DNA of 64,000 nucleotides from Gammaproteobacteria bacterium (GCA_009845905.1 VXYS01000009.1:434001-498000); one strand, 5' to 3'. Positions 52,521-62,189 are shown, numbered from the stretch's first letter. Numbers and translations: made by a program. Notes: generated from the letters alone by a model not told the origin.

Positions 52521-53771
52521 TTAGTCAACCTGCATCATCGGGACTATCTTTTCCTTCCATTCCTCTGCCGCAGAAAAAGTCGATTCGGCTGGCCGTAGGT
52601 CCCAATACTCTGGCTGGAGCCCGGGCGGCTCTTCGCCGCGCTCGACTGCGTCAGTGGCAGCCAAGAGTAAACGCCGAGCGATAGAAATTGCCTTGTCGGC
52701 TGGGCCCAGGTGCTCCTTGGTTCGATCGACGATCGGCCCCATACTCTCCTGAACGGCTCTGTCCTGTTGGTTGATCCCTTTGATCCCGGTGAACGTGTCG
52801 GTTCTCTGTACGTTGCGATTAATCAGCCAGTCGTTGTGTGCTCTGCGAATCGATAAGAAGTTGTTTTCAGCGTCAATGTGCTCAGGATCGTTGCCCCCTC
52901 CGCCATCGACAGCTTCCGCTTCGCTTCCTATCGGTCCCTCATAGCTGCGGTAAAAGTTCCACACCATGCAGTGATGGTCGTCAACCGGCACCCAGAAATG
53001 CCCGTGCACATGGTCCTTACCCGGGCCAGGCGGTCTCAATTGTGTAAACGGCATGATGAAGTGGTAAGCCCTTACGTAAAGATCATTACCCTCCTGCTGC
53101 CTGATTCCGAAATATCGGTAGCCATAGGACGTTTTATCAAGCTCGAGCTTCGGTGCGCTCTTGATGGCAGGAGAGTCAACAGGAATACCTTCCTCGGATG
53201 GGTTCTTCTTGAGAGCCCGATGCAAGATCGAGAAATGGGAGGTGTCAATCCCACCCTCCAGAGCCTGTAACCAATTGGACTCTTGAAGCACCTTACTCAC
53301 GTAACGCCGTTCCTCCGGCGCTTGGGTCCACTCAAACTTTGGCTCGGCGGGCACAAGCTCTGGGGGGCCCATGTAGGTCCAGATGATTCCTCCAAATTCG
53401 ACGGTGAGGTAAGACGTTGTGCGAATCTTATGCGCGAACGATCTGGGTTCGTTCATTTGGTCTATGCACTGACCCTTCACATCGAACTTCCAGCCGTGAT
53501 AAACGCAGCGTAGCCCGTTGCCCTCATTTCGGCCAAGCCACAATGAGGCGCGCCGATGCGGGCAGTATTCGTCAATCAGGCCGATGTCACCGTTCGTCGC
53601 CCGAAAGGCCACCAGATCTTCCCCAAGCAGCCTGACTCTCACGGGGGGACCATCGGGTTCCGGCAGCTCAGTAGAAAGCAGCGCCGGCATCCAGTACCGA
53701 CGCATCAGATTACCCATGGGTGTTTCTGGGCCCACCCGCGTTAGCCGTTCATTTTCTTCGCGTGTAAGCAT
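52521..53771 (-). CDS. Rieske non-heme iron oxygenase, alpha subunit (phthalate dioxygenase-like)
   Basis: A 416-aa aromatic-ring hydroxylase or O-demethylase. The start at 53771 (MLTREENERLTRVGPETPMG) matches the phthalate-4,5-dioxygenase-type N-terminus. Rieske ligands are C70-x-H72 and C89-x2-H92. The mononuclear iron site is EGGIDTSHFSILH with H179 and H184. No beta subunit is present, as is normal for this subgroup. Electron partners are not adjacent; the ferredoxin at 34539-34856 is the only candidate carrier in the window. Operator copy 5 lies upstream. Confidence 0.9.
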   Translation of the reverse strand: MLTREENERLTRVGPETPMGNLMRRYWMPALLSTELPEPDGPPVRVRLLGEDLVAFRATNGDIGLIDEYCPHRRASLWLGRNEGNGLRCVYHGWKFDVKGQCIDQMNEPRSFAHKIRTTSYLTVEFGGIIWTYMGPPELVPAEPKFEWTQAPEERRYVSKVLQESNWLQALEGGIDTSHFSILHRALKKNPSEEGIPVDSPAIKSAPKLELDKTSYGYRYFGIRQQEGNDLYVRAYHFIMPFTQLRPPGPGKDHVHGHFWVPVDDHHCMVWNFYRSYEGPIGSEAEAVDGGGGNDPEHIDAENNFLSIRRAHNDWLINRNVQRTDTFTGIKGINQQDRAVQESMGPIVDRTKEHLGPADKAISIARRLLLAATDAVERGEEPPGLQPEYWDLRPAESTFSAAEEWKEKIVPMMQVD

Positions 53772-53852
53772 GTTTCTACCCCTCAACTGCCTCAGTGACA
53801 GCCTCCCAGAAGCACCCGCTGGAAGTCTAGTTTAGTTGCAATAATAGCATTT

Positions 53853-53872
53853 ATTTTATACTTTAACTATTC
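53853..53872. promoter_or_regulatory. Island operator copy 5 (Rieske/sulfatase divergent promoter)
   Basis: ATTTTATACTTTAACTATTC; the minus strand reads GAATAGTTAAAGTATAAAAT. It lies 82 bp from the Rieske start and 107 bp from the sulfatase start, so it could control both directions. Confidence 0.6.
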
Positions 53873-53978
53873 TTTCAGTCTTGAAGCTCGGCGCGGCCGA
53901 AAGTGGCGGAATAGTCTCCGGATTCGCGAGGACTTAGACTAACGAGTGTTGACCATAGCGGTCATATCAGGAGCGTAC

Positions 53979-55613
53979 GTGCGTAAGCCACCCAACGGAT
54001 TAGTCCTGCTGGTAGCTATTGCCTTGAGCGGCTGCAGCGACCGGAACGAGGGGCCGCACGCATCCAGCGCGGTTGAACGGCCAAACATACTATTGATCGT
54101 GGCGGATGACCTCGGCTATGCGGACTTGGGTGTCCACGGGAGCGCTATCCAGACCCCTAACATTGACGGGCTCGCGGCCGTGGGTAGGTTGTTCACCCAT
54201 TTTCATACAGCGCCAACTTGCGCGCCAACGCGGGCAATGTTATTGAGCGGCAACAATAATCACGTTGCCGGTATGGCTCGCCAGAATGCGCGAAGCCTGG
54301 CCGGGCACTCGGTGCCGGGGTATGAAGGAAGTCTGTCAGACCGCATCGCCCCATTGCCCCGGTTGTTGCGCGATGCTGGTTATCACACTTACACCGTCGG
54401 CAAATGGGATTTGGGGTTGACCGCTGATACGAGCCCGCACAGTGCTGGGTTTACACGCTCATTCAGTATGCTCGAAAGTGCGGGCTCTCACTTTGACGAT
54501 GTCGGGTATCTCGAGGGCGGCTCCACCTATTGGGAGGACTCGGATTTCTCTGAATACCCGGTCGGTCGTTACTCGACAGAAGTCTATACGGACCGATTGA
54601 TCGAGTTTATTGACTCGAACAAGGACGACGGAAACCCGTTCTTTGCCTATGCGGCCTTCACTTCGCCCCATTGGCCTCTGCAGGTACCCGACGAGTACCT
54701 GGATTCATATGCGGGTCGCTACGACGATGGCTACGATGCCCTGCGCGCAACGAACTTTGCAGCCCTAAAAGCGGCCGGCATTATTCCGCTGGAGTCGTCA
54801 CTGCCACCGCGCAACGAAGCGGTTACGCCTTGGGAAAATCTCAGTTCTGACGAGCAACGCCACGAGTCACGCAAGATGGAACTGTATGCGGCTATGGTAG
54901 ACAACCTCGACGATCACATCGGTCGACTGCTGAGCTATCTTAAGGAGCAAGGGCTTTACGAGAATACGTTGATTGTATTCATGTCAGATAATGGCGCTGC
55001 CGCTGAAGACTTCTACGATTTCGGCCCGTCTACTGAGTACCTCCGGGCAAACTTCAATAACGACTATGAAACGATGGGAACAGCTGTCTCGTTTGTTTCA
55101 TACGGCGTGCCTTGGGCAGAAGCTGGCTCCGCACCGTTCATGCGGCATAAGGGTTCTACGCGCCAAGGTGGGATCGTTGCGCCTATGATCATCGCGGGGA
55201 CTGGCGTTTCCAATGTTGGCACCGTGAATTCCGCCTACGTAACGGTGATGGATCTTGCCCCGACGTTTCTCGAGTTCGCGAAAGCGAACTATCCGGACGA
55301 TGGCACTGTACAGTCAATGCTTGGCAAAAGCATTGCCAGACTGCTTGCCGGAGAAACAGACACCGTCCACTCGAAGGAATACGTAACGTCCCTGTATCAC
55401 TTCGGTCGCGCCTACTTGCGGCAGGGTGATTGGAAGATCTCGAATCTGGGGCCGCCGTTCCAAGAGGCTGATTTCGAGCTTTTCAACATAGCGTCGGACC
55501 CGGGTGAGACTAACAACCTCGCTAAATCACACCCAGCCAAGTACGAGGAGCTGGTCGGACTCTGGAAAGTGAAGCGCAGAGATCTGGGGATCGTGCTGCC
55601 GCAGGATCTGTGA
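53979..55613 (+). CDS. Sulfatase, lipoprotein
   Basis: A 544-aa arylsulfatase-type enzyme. GTG 53979 is chosen because an AGGAG site ends 5 nt before it and gives the lipoprotein signal MRKPPNGLVLLVAIALSGC (lipobox LSGC). The formylglycine motif is C-A-P-T-R at residues 81-85, so a sulfatase-maturating system is needed. Metal-binding ADDLGYADLG and the later MSDNGAA and KWDLG regions are present. It probably desulfates an aromatic sulfate ester outside the cytoplasm before uptake. Regulated with the Rieske gene if operator 5 is real. Confidence 0.88.
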   Translation: MRKPPNGLVLLVAIALSGCSDRNEGPHASSAVERPNILLIVADDLGYADLGVHGSAIQTPNIDGLAAVGRLFTHFHTAPTCAPTRAMLLSGNNNHVAGMARQNARSLAGHSVPGYEGSLSDRIAPLPRLLRDAGYHTYTVGKWDLGLTADTSPHSAGFTRSFSMLESAGSHFDDVGYLEGGSTYWEDSDFSEYPVGRYSTEVYTDRLIEFIDSNKDDGNPFFAYAAFTSPHWPLQVPDEYLDSYAGRYDDGYDALRATNFAALKAAGIIPLESSLPPRNEAVTPWENLSSDEQRHESRKMELYAAMVDNLDDHIGRLLSYLKEQGLYENTLIVFMSDNGAAAEDFYDFGPSTEYLRANFNNDYETMGTAVSFVSYGVPWAEAGSAPFMRHKGSTRQGGIVAPMIIAGTGVSNVGTVNSAYVTVMDLAPTFLEFAKANYPDDGTVQSMLGKSIARLLAGETDTVHSKEYVTSLYHFGRAYLRQGDWKISNLGPPFQEADFELFNIASDPGETNNLAKSHPAKYEELVGLWKVKRRDLGIVLPQDL

Positions 55614-55644
55614 ACAGCTGCTGTTTTCCGGGTGGTCGCAGCTC

Positions 55645-56055
55645 CTAGGTCGCCAGCATCGGCTTGTAGCGATCGGAATAACTGTAGATCAGGAAGCCAT
55701 TGACGGCCAAGACGAACAGGCCGGGGGGGACATTGTCCAGCAGAAATACCGTCCACAAGAACATGTGCGCTGTGTAAGGCAAGAACATAATGACGCCGAG
55801 AGCTGCGGTCCTCGGTATCAATATCAAGATGGCGCAGCTTATCTTGAAGATGGCCATAAACTGGAACAGATAGTTCGTCTCTTGAATGGCGCGGAAAAAC
55901 GTTACCGCTTCCGCAGGCGCATCGTTGGGCAAATTGTTGGCCATGCCCAGGAGCATCAGGGTGCCGGAGACCAGGCCATACAGCGCCAGAACAATGCGCA
56001 GCGCAATCGTCGTCTTCCTGAATTTGGGTTCGTTGGTCACCTGAGTAGAATTCAT
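55645..56055 (-). CDS. Small DoxX-like membrane protein
   Basis: A 136-aa protein with four TM helices (IALRIVLALYGLVSGTLMLLGM; TNYLFQFMAIFKISCAILILI; ALGVIMFLPYTAHMFLWTVFL; PPGLFVLAVNGFLIYSY). The arrangement resembles DoxX-like or DUF4345-type small membrane proteins. No catalytic residues are seen and the function is unknown. It is 18 nt downstream of the AAHS transporter gene on the same strand. Confidence 0.6.
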   Translation of the reverse strand: MNSTQVTNEPKFRKTTIALRIVLALYGLVSGTLMLLGMANNLPNDAPAEAVTFFRAIQETNYLFQFMAIFKISCAILILIPRTAALGVIMFLPYTAHMFLWTVFLLDNVPPGLFVLAVNGFLIYSYSDRYKPMLAT

Positions 56056-56073
56056 TTTGATCTCCGCGCCTGG

Positions 56074-57384
56074 CTAGGACGCTTCATACTTAATGGCTCG
56101 CTGCGCCGCAAAGCAAACCAGCATCGGCAAACCGAAGATCATGAACATGATTGACGGTTGGATGCCCGTATCGAGAAGTACCCCCGCGAGGATCGGAGCA
56201 AGCACTGCACCAATGCGGCCCACCCCAATAGCGATACCAATACCGGTTGCGCGCAGCTGCACGTCGAATATCTCCGGAGCCACCGCGTAGAGCCCGATTA
56301 TTGACCCGAACAAAAAGAACCCGAGGCCAAGCGCGATGACGAAGGCGGTCACTAGTTCGCCGCTGAACAATCCGAACAAAGCCATGAAGATCGCCGTAGC
56401 AACCATGTAAAATCCGACGCCTCGCTTCAGTCCAAGTCGACCGGCATAGAACCCAAGAACCAATGCCCCGATCGCGCCGCCGATGTTGAGCAGGACTGAG
56501 CCAGAGATGGCCGCGCTCATGGCGTAGCCCGCGTCGGACAAGAGCTTCGGCGTCCAGCTCATCGTGTAGTAGAAGCTGAACATGACCAGGAAGAAAGACA
56601 GTGAGATCAGAACAGTTTTGGTCAGGTTTTCACCGGTAACTAGCTGTCTGTAGTTGCTGGCAAACCCGCCGCCGTCAGTTACCGTCGCCTCAACCGGGGG
56701 CAACGTTGTAGCGGGTTCGAGTTTCAGCTTGCCAAAGATGCTATTGATACGCTCCAAAGCGTTTTTTCTTCGGCTCGATGCCAGGAAGTCTATTGACTCA
56801 GGCAGCACAAAAATGACCACTGGCAGCATCGCCAGCGAGATCAACCCGCCCAACAAAAAAGTCTCGCGCCAACCAAAGTTGGCAATTAGGTAAACGGATA
56901 GCAACCCGCCAATCGTAGCGCCCACCGGATTACCGGTTTGCAGTATGGTTACGGCGAGACTGCGGCGTTTTCGGGAAGAAAACTCAGACACCAGCGTATT
57001 CAGGCTAGCAATCATGCCTCCGACGCCAATGCCGGTGATGAATCTAAAGACCGCAAGTGCATCTTGTGATGGCGACCAGTAGGAAGCGAGCATGCCGAAT
57101 GTGATAAGGGTAAGAGACAGGATCACGATCGGCTTTCGCCCCACCTTGTCCGCAATTGGTCCCACAAAGAAGGCGCCGACCCCCATACCGAATAGCCCCG
57201 CGCTCAACAGGAGCCCGATCTCGCTGTTCGACAATCCCCATTCCGCTGCCACTGCCGGGGCGGTAAAAGACATCACGAGTATGTCAAAGCCATCAAGCAT
57301 ATTCAGGAAGGTACAGATCCCAATCGTCAGGATCTGAAACCCTGTCATCTCGCGGGTTTCTATTCGCTCTTGTAACGCCGCCAT
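56074..57384 (-). CDS. MFS aromatic acid:H+ symporter (AAHS family)
   Basis: A 436-aa, 12-TM transporter. The N-terminal ILTIGICTFLNMLDGFDILVMSFTAPAVAAEWGLSNSEIGLLLSAGLFGMGVGAFFVGPIADKVGRKP contains the AAHS DGxD-type TM1 motif and the motif A loop GPIADKVGRKP. It resembles PcaK/BenK-type permeases for benzoate, 4-hydroxybenzoate or protocatechuate. Its place beside the MarR regulator and oxygenase genes supports import of an aromatic acid; an alternative ligand cannot be excluded. Confidence 0.88.
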   Translation of the reverse strand: MAALQERIETREMTGFQILTIGICTFLNMLDGFDILVMSFTAPAVAAEWGLSNSEIGLLLSAGLFGMGVGAFFVGPIADKVGRKPIVILSLTLITFGMLASYWSPSQDALAVFRFITGIGVGGMIASLNTLVSEFSSRKRRSLAVTILQTGNPVGATIGGLLSVYLIANFGWRETFLLGGLISLAMLPVVIFVLPESIDFLASSRRKNALERINSIFGKLKLEPATTLPPVEATVTDGGGFASNYRQLVTGENLTKTVLISLSFFLVMFSFYYTMSWTPKLLSDAGYAMSAAISGSVLLNIGGAIGALVLGFYAGRLGLKRGVGFYMVATAIFMALFGLFSGELVTAFVIALGLGFFLFGSIIGLYAVAPEIFDVQLRATGIGIAIGVGRIGAVLAPILAGVLLDTGIQPSIMFMIFGLPMLVCFAAQRAIKYEAS

Positions 57385-57505
57385 ATTCTTATTCCCGTTA
57401 TAGCTGGTCAGATCGCCAATATTCTCTTCTGCTGCCGCTCACGCTTTTTTGTCGAGTAGTCTTGAGATCCGCGGTCATGCGCGAAACCAGCCGCTCGCGG
57501 TCGTG

Positions 57506-57976
57506 CTACTTAGGATCAGCCGCAGCAGCAGAAGCGGACTGCCGCGCCTTCAGAAGTAGAGACTGCAGGCGCGACATCTCTTTCTCGTTGAGGCCGCCAA
57601 AGAGTTCCCCCAGCCAGCGTTCATGGTGCTTCGCCATCTTGTTGAATTGTCTACGACCCTCTTTGCTGAGCTGAATGTAGAGGACACGACGATCGTGCTT
57701 AGCTCGATTTCGCTCCACCAGACCACTCTTCTCGAGCCGGTCGATCACGCCCGTAACGTTGGCGTTGGAAACCATGAGCTCACGCGAAAGCTCTGACATC
57801 GCCAGCGGGCGGTCGGCACGTTCCAGTTCCGACAGGACGTCGAACTGAGGCAGCGTTCTTGAAAAGTAGGACCTGAATCGGGAGCGCAGGTTCTGCTCGA
57901 CGACAATTTCGCATGAAAGGATGCGCAGCCAGGTTCTGACCGCCTCCTTATCTTTGCTATTTGCTGTATTGGACAT
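57506..57976 (-). CDS. MarR-family transcriptional regulator
   Basis: A 156-aa winged-helix regulator starting at ATG 57976 (MSNTANSKDKEAVRTW); the longer open frame adds a proline-rich 15 residues. The DNA-binding part is MSELSRELMVSNANVTGVIDRLEKSGLVERNRAKHDRRVLYIQLSKEGRRQF, standard MarR. It is the only regulator recognised in the island. Operator copy 6 lies 82 bp upstream of its start, suggesting autoregulation and regulation of the divergent oxidoreductase; aromatic acid or aryl-CoA binding would relieve repression. Confidence 0.9.
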   Translation of the reverse strand: MSNTANSKDKEAVRTWLRILSCEIVVEQNLRSRFRSYFSRTLPQFDVLSELERADRPLAMSELSRELMVSNANVTGVIDRLEKSGLVERNRAKHDRRVLYIQLSKEGRRQFNKMAKHHERWLGELFGGLNEKEMSRLQSLLLKARQSASAAAADPK

Positions 57977-58058
57977 GGGATTAGGACGTCTCGGCACCTG
58001 AAATGCCGGATAGCTTGCCACGCAACGCCCTATAGAGCAAAGAATATTTAATCTTTAA

Positions 58059-58078
58059 TAGTTTAAGTATATAATAAA
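58059..58078. promoter_or_regulatory. Island operator copy 6 (MarR/oxidoreductase divergent promoter)
   Basis: TAGTTTAAGTATATAATAAA; contains AGTTTAAGTATA of the shared palindrome. It sits in the 227-bp gap between the MarR gene and the old yellow enzyme gene, the classical place for an autoregulated MarR operator. Confidence 0.65.
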
Positions 58079-58203
58079 CCAACAAGTCTATCAGTCCCCA
58101 CTCGCCATGCGAACATGGTTTATTCGCCCCGACCGTCTCGGCGATCGGATTCAGAGCGTGGCCGTTCCTTGCGAGATGCGTGAAGCTCTGGAGGAGTTAG
58201 TGG

Positions 58204-59679
58204 ATGTGGCGGCCTAAAGAGCGCATCAAGTATCAGCCGCAACAGGGCACGTCGCCTACGCGGGAAGAGGCGGCGTCTTCCATGCTGTTCAGCCCAGTCG
58301 ATGCGGGCCCCTTGCAGTTAGCGCAGCGGACTTGGGTCCCGGCCATGGTTCCGTGGCGTGCATCGGACGACGGTTTTGTGACGCAGGATATCCTCGATTG
58401 GTATGAGCGTTATGCCCGCGGCAAGCCAGGGGCGATTGTCGTCGAGGCGACGGGAATTCGTGATATTCCAAGCGGGCCATTGCTGCGCATTGGGGACGAT
58501 CGGTTCATACCAGGTTTACAGGAGCTTACCGACACCGTCAGGCAAGCAAGCGCCGGCGAGACAAAGGTCTTGATTCAGCTCATTGACTTCCTCCGCATAA
58601 ACCGTCGTGCGCCTGCGGAAAAGTACTTCGAACGCTTCTTACAGGTTACGGATAGGCACCGCGCTTACTTCTACAATCAGTTGAGTGATGATGAAATTCG
58701 TTTGAAATTGCGCGAGTTGACGGACGATGCCCTTGTGGAAGTTCTCACAGATCGTGAATACGAGGCCTACGCGTTCGGTTACCGGGAGCGCGTCACAGAC
58801 ACTCACCTGCAGCACATAAGAGAACTGCCGGATGTGCTGCCCGGACTGTTTGCGGCGGCAGCCGAGCGGGCCAAGAAGGCTGGCTTCGACGGCGTCGAGC
58901 TCCACTATGCCCACGCCTACACGATGGCCTCATTCCTTTCCGCACTGAATACGCGCGACGACGGCTTTGGTGGTGAGCCTGAGGATCGAGTCAGGCTGCC
59001 ACTAAACGTATACAACGAGGTGCGAGACAGGGTCGGGGACGGCTTCGCAGTGGGATGCCGGTTTCTGACCCGCGAGTGTATCGACGGCGGGAATCAGCCC
59101 GACGACGCGGCGTTCTTTGGGGTTGCGTTCGCGCGCGCCGGCATGGATTTCCTCTCTCTGTCGCGTGGGGGCAAGTTCGAAGACGCGAAGCAGCCAAAGG
59201 TCGGCGCGGCTGCGTATCCGTATACCGGCCGAAGCGGGTACGAGTGTATGCCTCAGTACATCTCCGATGAACGCGGGCCGTTCGGCCGTAACGTTCCAGC
59301 TACCGCCAAAGTCCGGGACGCTGTTCGGGCCGCGGGCTATGAGACACCAGTTGTTTTGGCGGGTGGAATTCATGGATTCGAGCAGGCGGAGGGCCTTCTA
59401 CAGAGTGGTCAGGCCGATATCATTGCTTCAGCACGCCAATCGATTGCGGATCCGGATTGGTTTCTGAAAATGCGGCTCGGACACGGTGAAGATATTCGGC
59501 TTTGTATCTACTCAAACTACTGCGAAGCGCTCGATACGCGTCACAAGCAGGTGACTTGTGAACTGTGGGACCGCGAGGACAAGAATGCCCCAGGCGTGAA
59601 GCTGTCGAATGACGGCAAACGGCGCCTTCTGCCGCCCGAGTGGAAGGCGCCGCTATCCAATAATTTAAATAGGAACTAG
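58204..59679 (+). CDS. Old yellow enzyme-type NADH:flavin oxidoreductase
   Basis: A 491-aa FMN-dependent TIM-barrel enzyme. ATG 58204 follows a GGAGGAG site. Family features: PGAIVVEATGIRDIPSGPLLRIGDDRFIPGLQEL, DGVELHYAHAYTMASFLSALNTRDDGFGG, and a C-terminal phosphate-binding region VVLAGGIHGFEQAEGLLQSGQADIIASARQSIADPDW. A three-cysteine tail (CIYSNYC...C) may be a degenerate Fe-S site. The C-terminal FAD domain of the protein at 14821 is absent. Likely reduces an enoyl-CoA or dienone in ring degradation; co-directional with the bifunctional enzyme downstream. Confidence 0.85.
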   Translation: MWRPKERIKYQPQQGTSPTREEAASSMLFSPVDAGPLQLAQRTWVPAMVPWRASDDGFVTQDILDWYERYARGKPGAIVVEATGIRDIPSGPLLRIGDDRFIPGLQELTDTVRQASAGETKVLIQLIDFLRINRRAPAEKYFERFLQVTDRHRAYFYNQLSDDEIRLKLRELTDDALVEVLTDREYEAYAFGYRERVTDTHLQHIRELPDVLPGLFAAAAERAKKAGFDGVELHYAHAYTMASFLSALNTRDDGFGGEPEDRVRLPLNVYNEVRDRVGDGFAVGCRFLTRECIDGGNQPDDAAFFGVAFARAGMDFLSLSRGGKFEDAKQPKVGAAAYPYTGRSGYECMPQYISDERGPFGRNVPATAKVRDAVRAAGYETPVVLAGGIHGFEQAEGLLQSGQADIIASARQSIADPDWFLKMRLGHGEDIRLCIYSNYCEALDTRHKQVTCELWDREDKNAPGVKLSNDGKRRLLPPEWKAPLSNNLNRN

Positions 59680-59763
59680 GGTACTTCTGATGCGCCCATC
59701 GGCTCCTTTCCGCTTACCCGCCAAAGTTTGGCGCGGACAAGCGTAACCAAACTGGAAAACGGA

Positions 59764-62160
59764 ATGGCTAACGGACTCAAGATCGTTTGCCTCGGTGGAG
59801 GACCAGCTTCGCTTTATTTTTCGCTTCTGATGAAAAAGGCGAACCCCGCGCACGACATAACAGTTATCGAAAGGGGTGATCGTGATTCAACCTGGGGGTT
59901 CGGCGTCGTCTTCTCCGACGAAACTCTCAAGGGCTTTATGGAGGCTGACGCGCCAACCTACAAACGAATCGTCGAGCAATTCTCCTATTGGGATGGAATC
60001 GATACGAAGATACACGGCAGGACGATCAACTCTCAGGGCCATGGTTTCTGTGGCATGTCCCGCCTCAAGCTTCTAAACATCTTTCACGATCGCTGTGACG
60101 AACTCGGGGTGAAGCTCGACTTCGGCAGAGACATTACCGATCTCGACCAGCTCCACATGGAGGATCATGACCTGGTCGTCGCAGGAGACGGTCTGACGTC
60201 GATGATTCGTGATGCCCACCAAGATGATTTCGGCACGTCCATAGACTGGCGCCAGAACAAGTTCTGCTGGCTAGCGACGACAAAGCCCGTTGACGATTTC
60301 GAGTTCATATTCAGGAAGAACCACCACGGCTGGTGGTGGGCGCATGTCTATCGGTACGAGGAAGGCACAACGACTTGGATCGTCGAGACGAGCGAGAAGA
60401 CTTGGCGTGACGCAGGCATGGAAGATGCGAGCGAGGAAGACACCAAGGCCTATTGTGAGAAATTGTTTGAAGAGGATCGCGACGGCCATCCGATGATCAG
60501 CAATCGCTCTATCTGGCGGACCTTCCCGGTCGTGCGCAACGAGCGGCTGTATCACAAGAACATTGTGCTTATGGGCGACGCGGTCAGATCTGCGCACTTT
60601 AGCATCGGCTCGGGCACCAAGCTCGCGATGGAGGACGCAATCACTTTGGCGGGGTATTTCCAAGAGACGGGCGACGACGTATCCAAAGCGCTTGAGAAGT
60701 ACCAGGACGTGCGCAAGGACGAGGCGGATCGGCTTCAGCGCACAGCCGTAGTATCGCTGAGCTGGTTCGAACGTATCGATCGGTATGCGGAGGTGCAGGA
60801 GCCCGAGCAGTTTACGTTCAACATGATATGTCGCTCCAAGCGAATCACGTATGAAAACCTCCGGCTTCGCGACCCAGCCTACGTCGCTGGCGTTGACAAG
60901 TGGTTTGCAAACCATGTCAGGGCCACGACAGGCTTTGAAGATATCGATACGGAAACTCCCGTCGTCCCCGTGTTCCAACCGTTCAAGATCGGTCGCATGC
61001 GCGTGGAGAATCGTTTTCAGCTCTCCGCCATGTGCCAGTACTGTGCGGTCGATGGCGTCCCGGCCGACTGGCACCTGGTGCACTATGGTCAACGGGCGAT
61101 CGGCGGTGCGGGACTGCTAAATACCGAAATGATCTGCGTGTCGGAAGACGCGCGCATTACTCCGGGATGCGCCGGAATATGGTCCGACGAACAGACTGAA
61201 GCGTGGGAACGAATCGTTTGTTTCGTGCATGCCAATAGTAAGGCCAAGATTTGTGCCCAGATCGGTCACGCAGGGCGCAAGGGCGCGACCTGCGTGCCAT
61301 GGGACGGCGGAATCGATGAGCCGCTGGAGGAAGGCGCATGGCCAATCATCGCTCCGTCGCCCTTGCCCTATCTGGGCCACAGCGCTATTCCCAGGGAGAT
61401 GACGACTGCTGACATGGACTCCGTCGTCGCTGATTTCGTTCACGCGGTCGGCAACGCAGATCATGCCGGGTTCGACATGATCGAGGTTCACCTCGCCCAC
61501 GGTTACCTGCTGTCGGGTTTCATCAGCCCGGTAACGAACAAGCGAATTGACGAATACGGCGGCGACATTGAGGCGCGGATGAGATTTCCGCTCCGCGTCG
61601 TTGCTGCTGCCAGAGACGCGTGGCCGGAGGATAGGCCCCTATCCGTGCGAATCTCGGCAACGGATTGGGTTGACAATGGCCTGACAGAGAAAGATCTGCT
61701 GAGCGCTGCTCGCATGCTCAAGAAAGCTGGAGTAGACATTATCAACGTATCGACCGGGCAGGTGACCAAAGACGAGGAGCCAATTTTCGGTCGCATGTTC
61801 CAGGCGCCGTTTGCGGATCAGATTCGTAACGAGGTAGGCATTCCGACGATTGTTGCTGGTAACGTCTCGACAGCCGATCAGGCGAATACGCTTATTGCCG
61901 CAGGGCGTACGGACATCGTGGCCTTTGGCCGCCAGATAATGAATCAGCCCCATTTCGTACTGATGGCTGCAGCGCACTATGGAAATAGGAGCCAATATTG
62001 GCCGCCTCAGTATCAGAGCGGCCAGTTCCTCGCTGGTGCACTCGCGGAAAAGGAAAACGAGGAGATGCTCGAACTACGAACTGCTGCTAAACCCCCAAAT
62101 CCAAGCGAGGCGCTTGCCATAGCCGTCGGGCGGGGTGAGGTGCTGCAAGGCGGCGCATAG
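59764..62160 (+). CDS. Bifunctional aryl-CoA monooxygenase/reductase (2-aminobenzoyl-CoA or salicylyl-CoA type)
   Basis: A 798-aa fusion. The start ATG 59764 (MANGLKIVCLGGGPASLYFSLLMKK) begins the FAD site. Residues 1-380 are a class A flavin monooxygenase (GGGPAS, later LMGDAVRSAHFSIGSGTKLAMEDAI). Residues about 400-770 are an old-yellow-enzyme barrel (FKIGRMRVENRFQLSAMCQYCAVDGVPADWHLVHYGQRAIGG, later DMIEVHLAHGYLLSGFISP). This architecture is that of 2-aminobenzoyl-CoA monooxygenase/reductase and salicylyl-CoA 5-hydroxylase, which hydroxylate and reduce an aryl-CoA for non-classical ring degradation. It fits the CoA ligase at 28689-30314; which of the two substrates is used is not settled by sequence. 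Confidence 0.9.
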   Translation: MANGLKIVCLGGGPASLYFSLLMKKANPAHDITVIERGDRDSTWGFGVVFSDETLKGFMEADAPTYKRIVEQFSYWDGIDTKIHGRTINSQGHGFCGMSRLKLLNIFHDRCDELGVKLDFGRDITDLDQLHMEDHDLVVAGDGLTSMIRDAHQDDFGTSIDWRQNKFCWLATTKPVDDFEFIFRKNHHGWWWAHVYRYEEGTTTWIVETSEKTWRDAGMEDASEEDTKAYCEKLFEEDRDGHPMISNRSIWRTFPVVRNERLYHKNIVLMGDAVRSAHFSIGSGTKLAMEDAITLAGYFQETGDDVSKALEKYQDVRKDEADRLQRTAVVSLSWFERIDRYAEVQEPEQFTFNMICRSKRITYENLRLRDPAYVAGVDKWFANHVRATTGFEDIDTETPVVPVFQPFKIGRMRVENRFQLSAMCQYCAVDGVPADWHLVHYGQRAIGGAGLLNTEMICVSEDARITPGCAGIWSDEQTEAWERIVCFVHANSKAKICAQIGHAGRKGATCVPWDGGIDEPLEEGAWPIIAPSPLPYLGHSAIPREMTTADMDSVVADFVHAVGNADHAGFDMIEVHLAHGYLLSGFISPVTNKRIDEYGGDIEARMRFPLRVVAAARDAWPEDRPLSVRISATDWVDNGLTEKDLLSAARMLKKAGVDIINVSTGQVTKDEEPIFGRMFQAPFADQIRNEVGIPTIVAGNVSTADQANTLIAAGRTDIVAFGRQIMNQPHFVLMAAAHYGNRSQYWPPQYQSGQFLAGALAEKENEEMLELRTAAKPPNPSEALAIAVGRGEVLQGGA

Positions 62161-62189
62161 GCGGGTCGCTCGAAGGTAGAGTCAAGATC

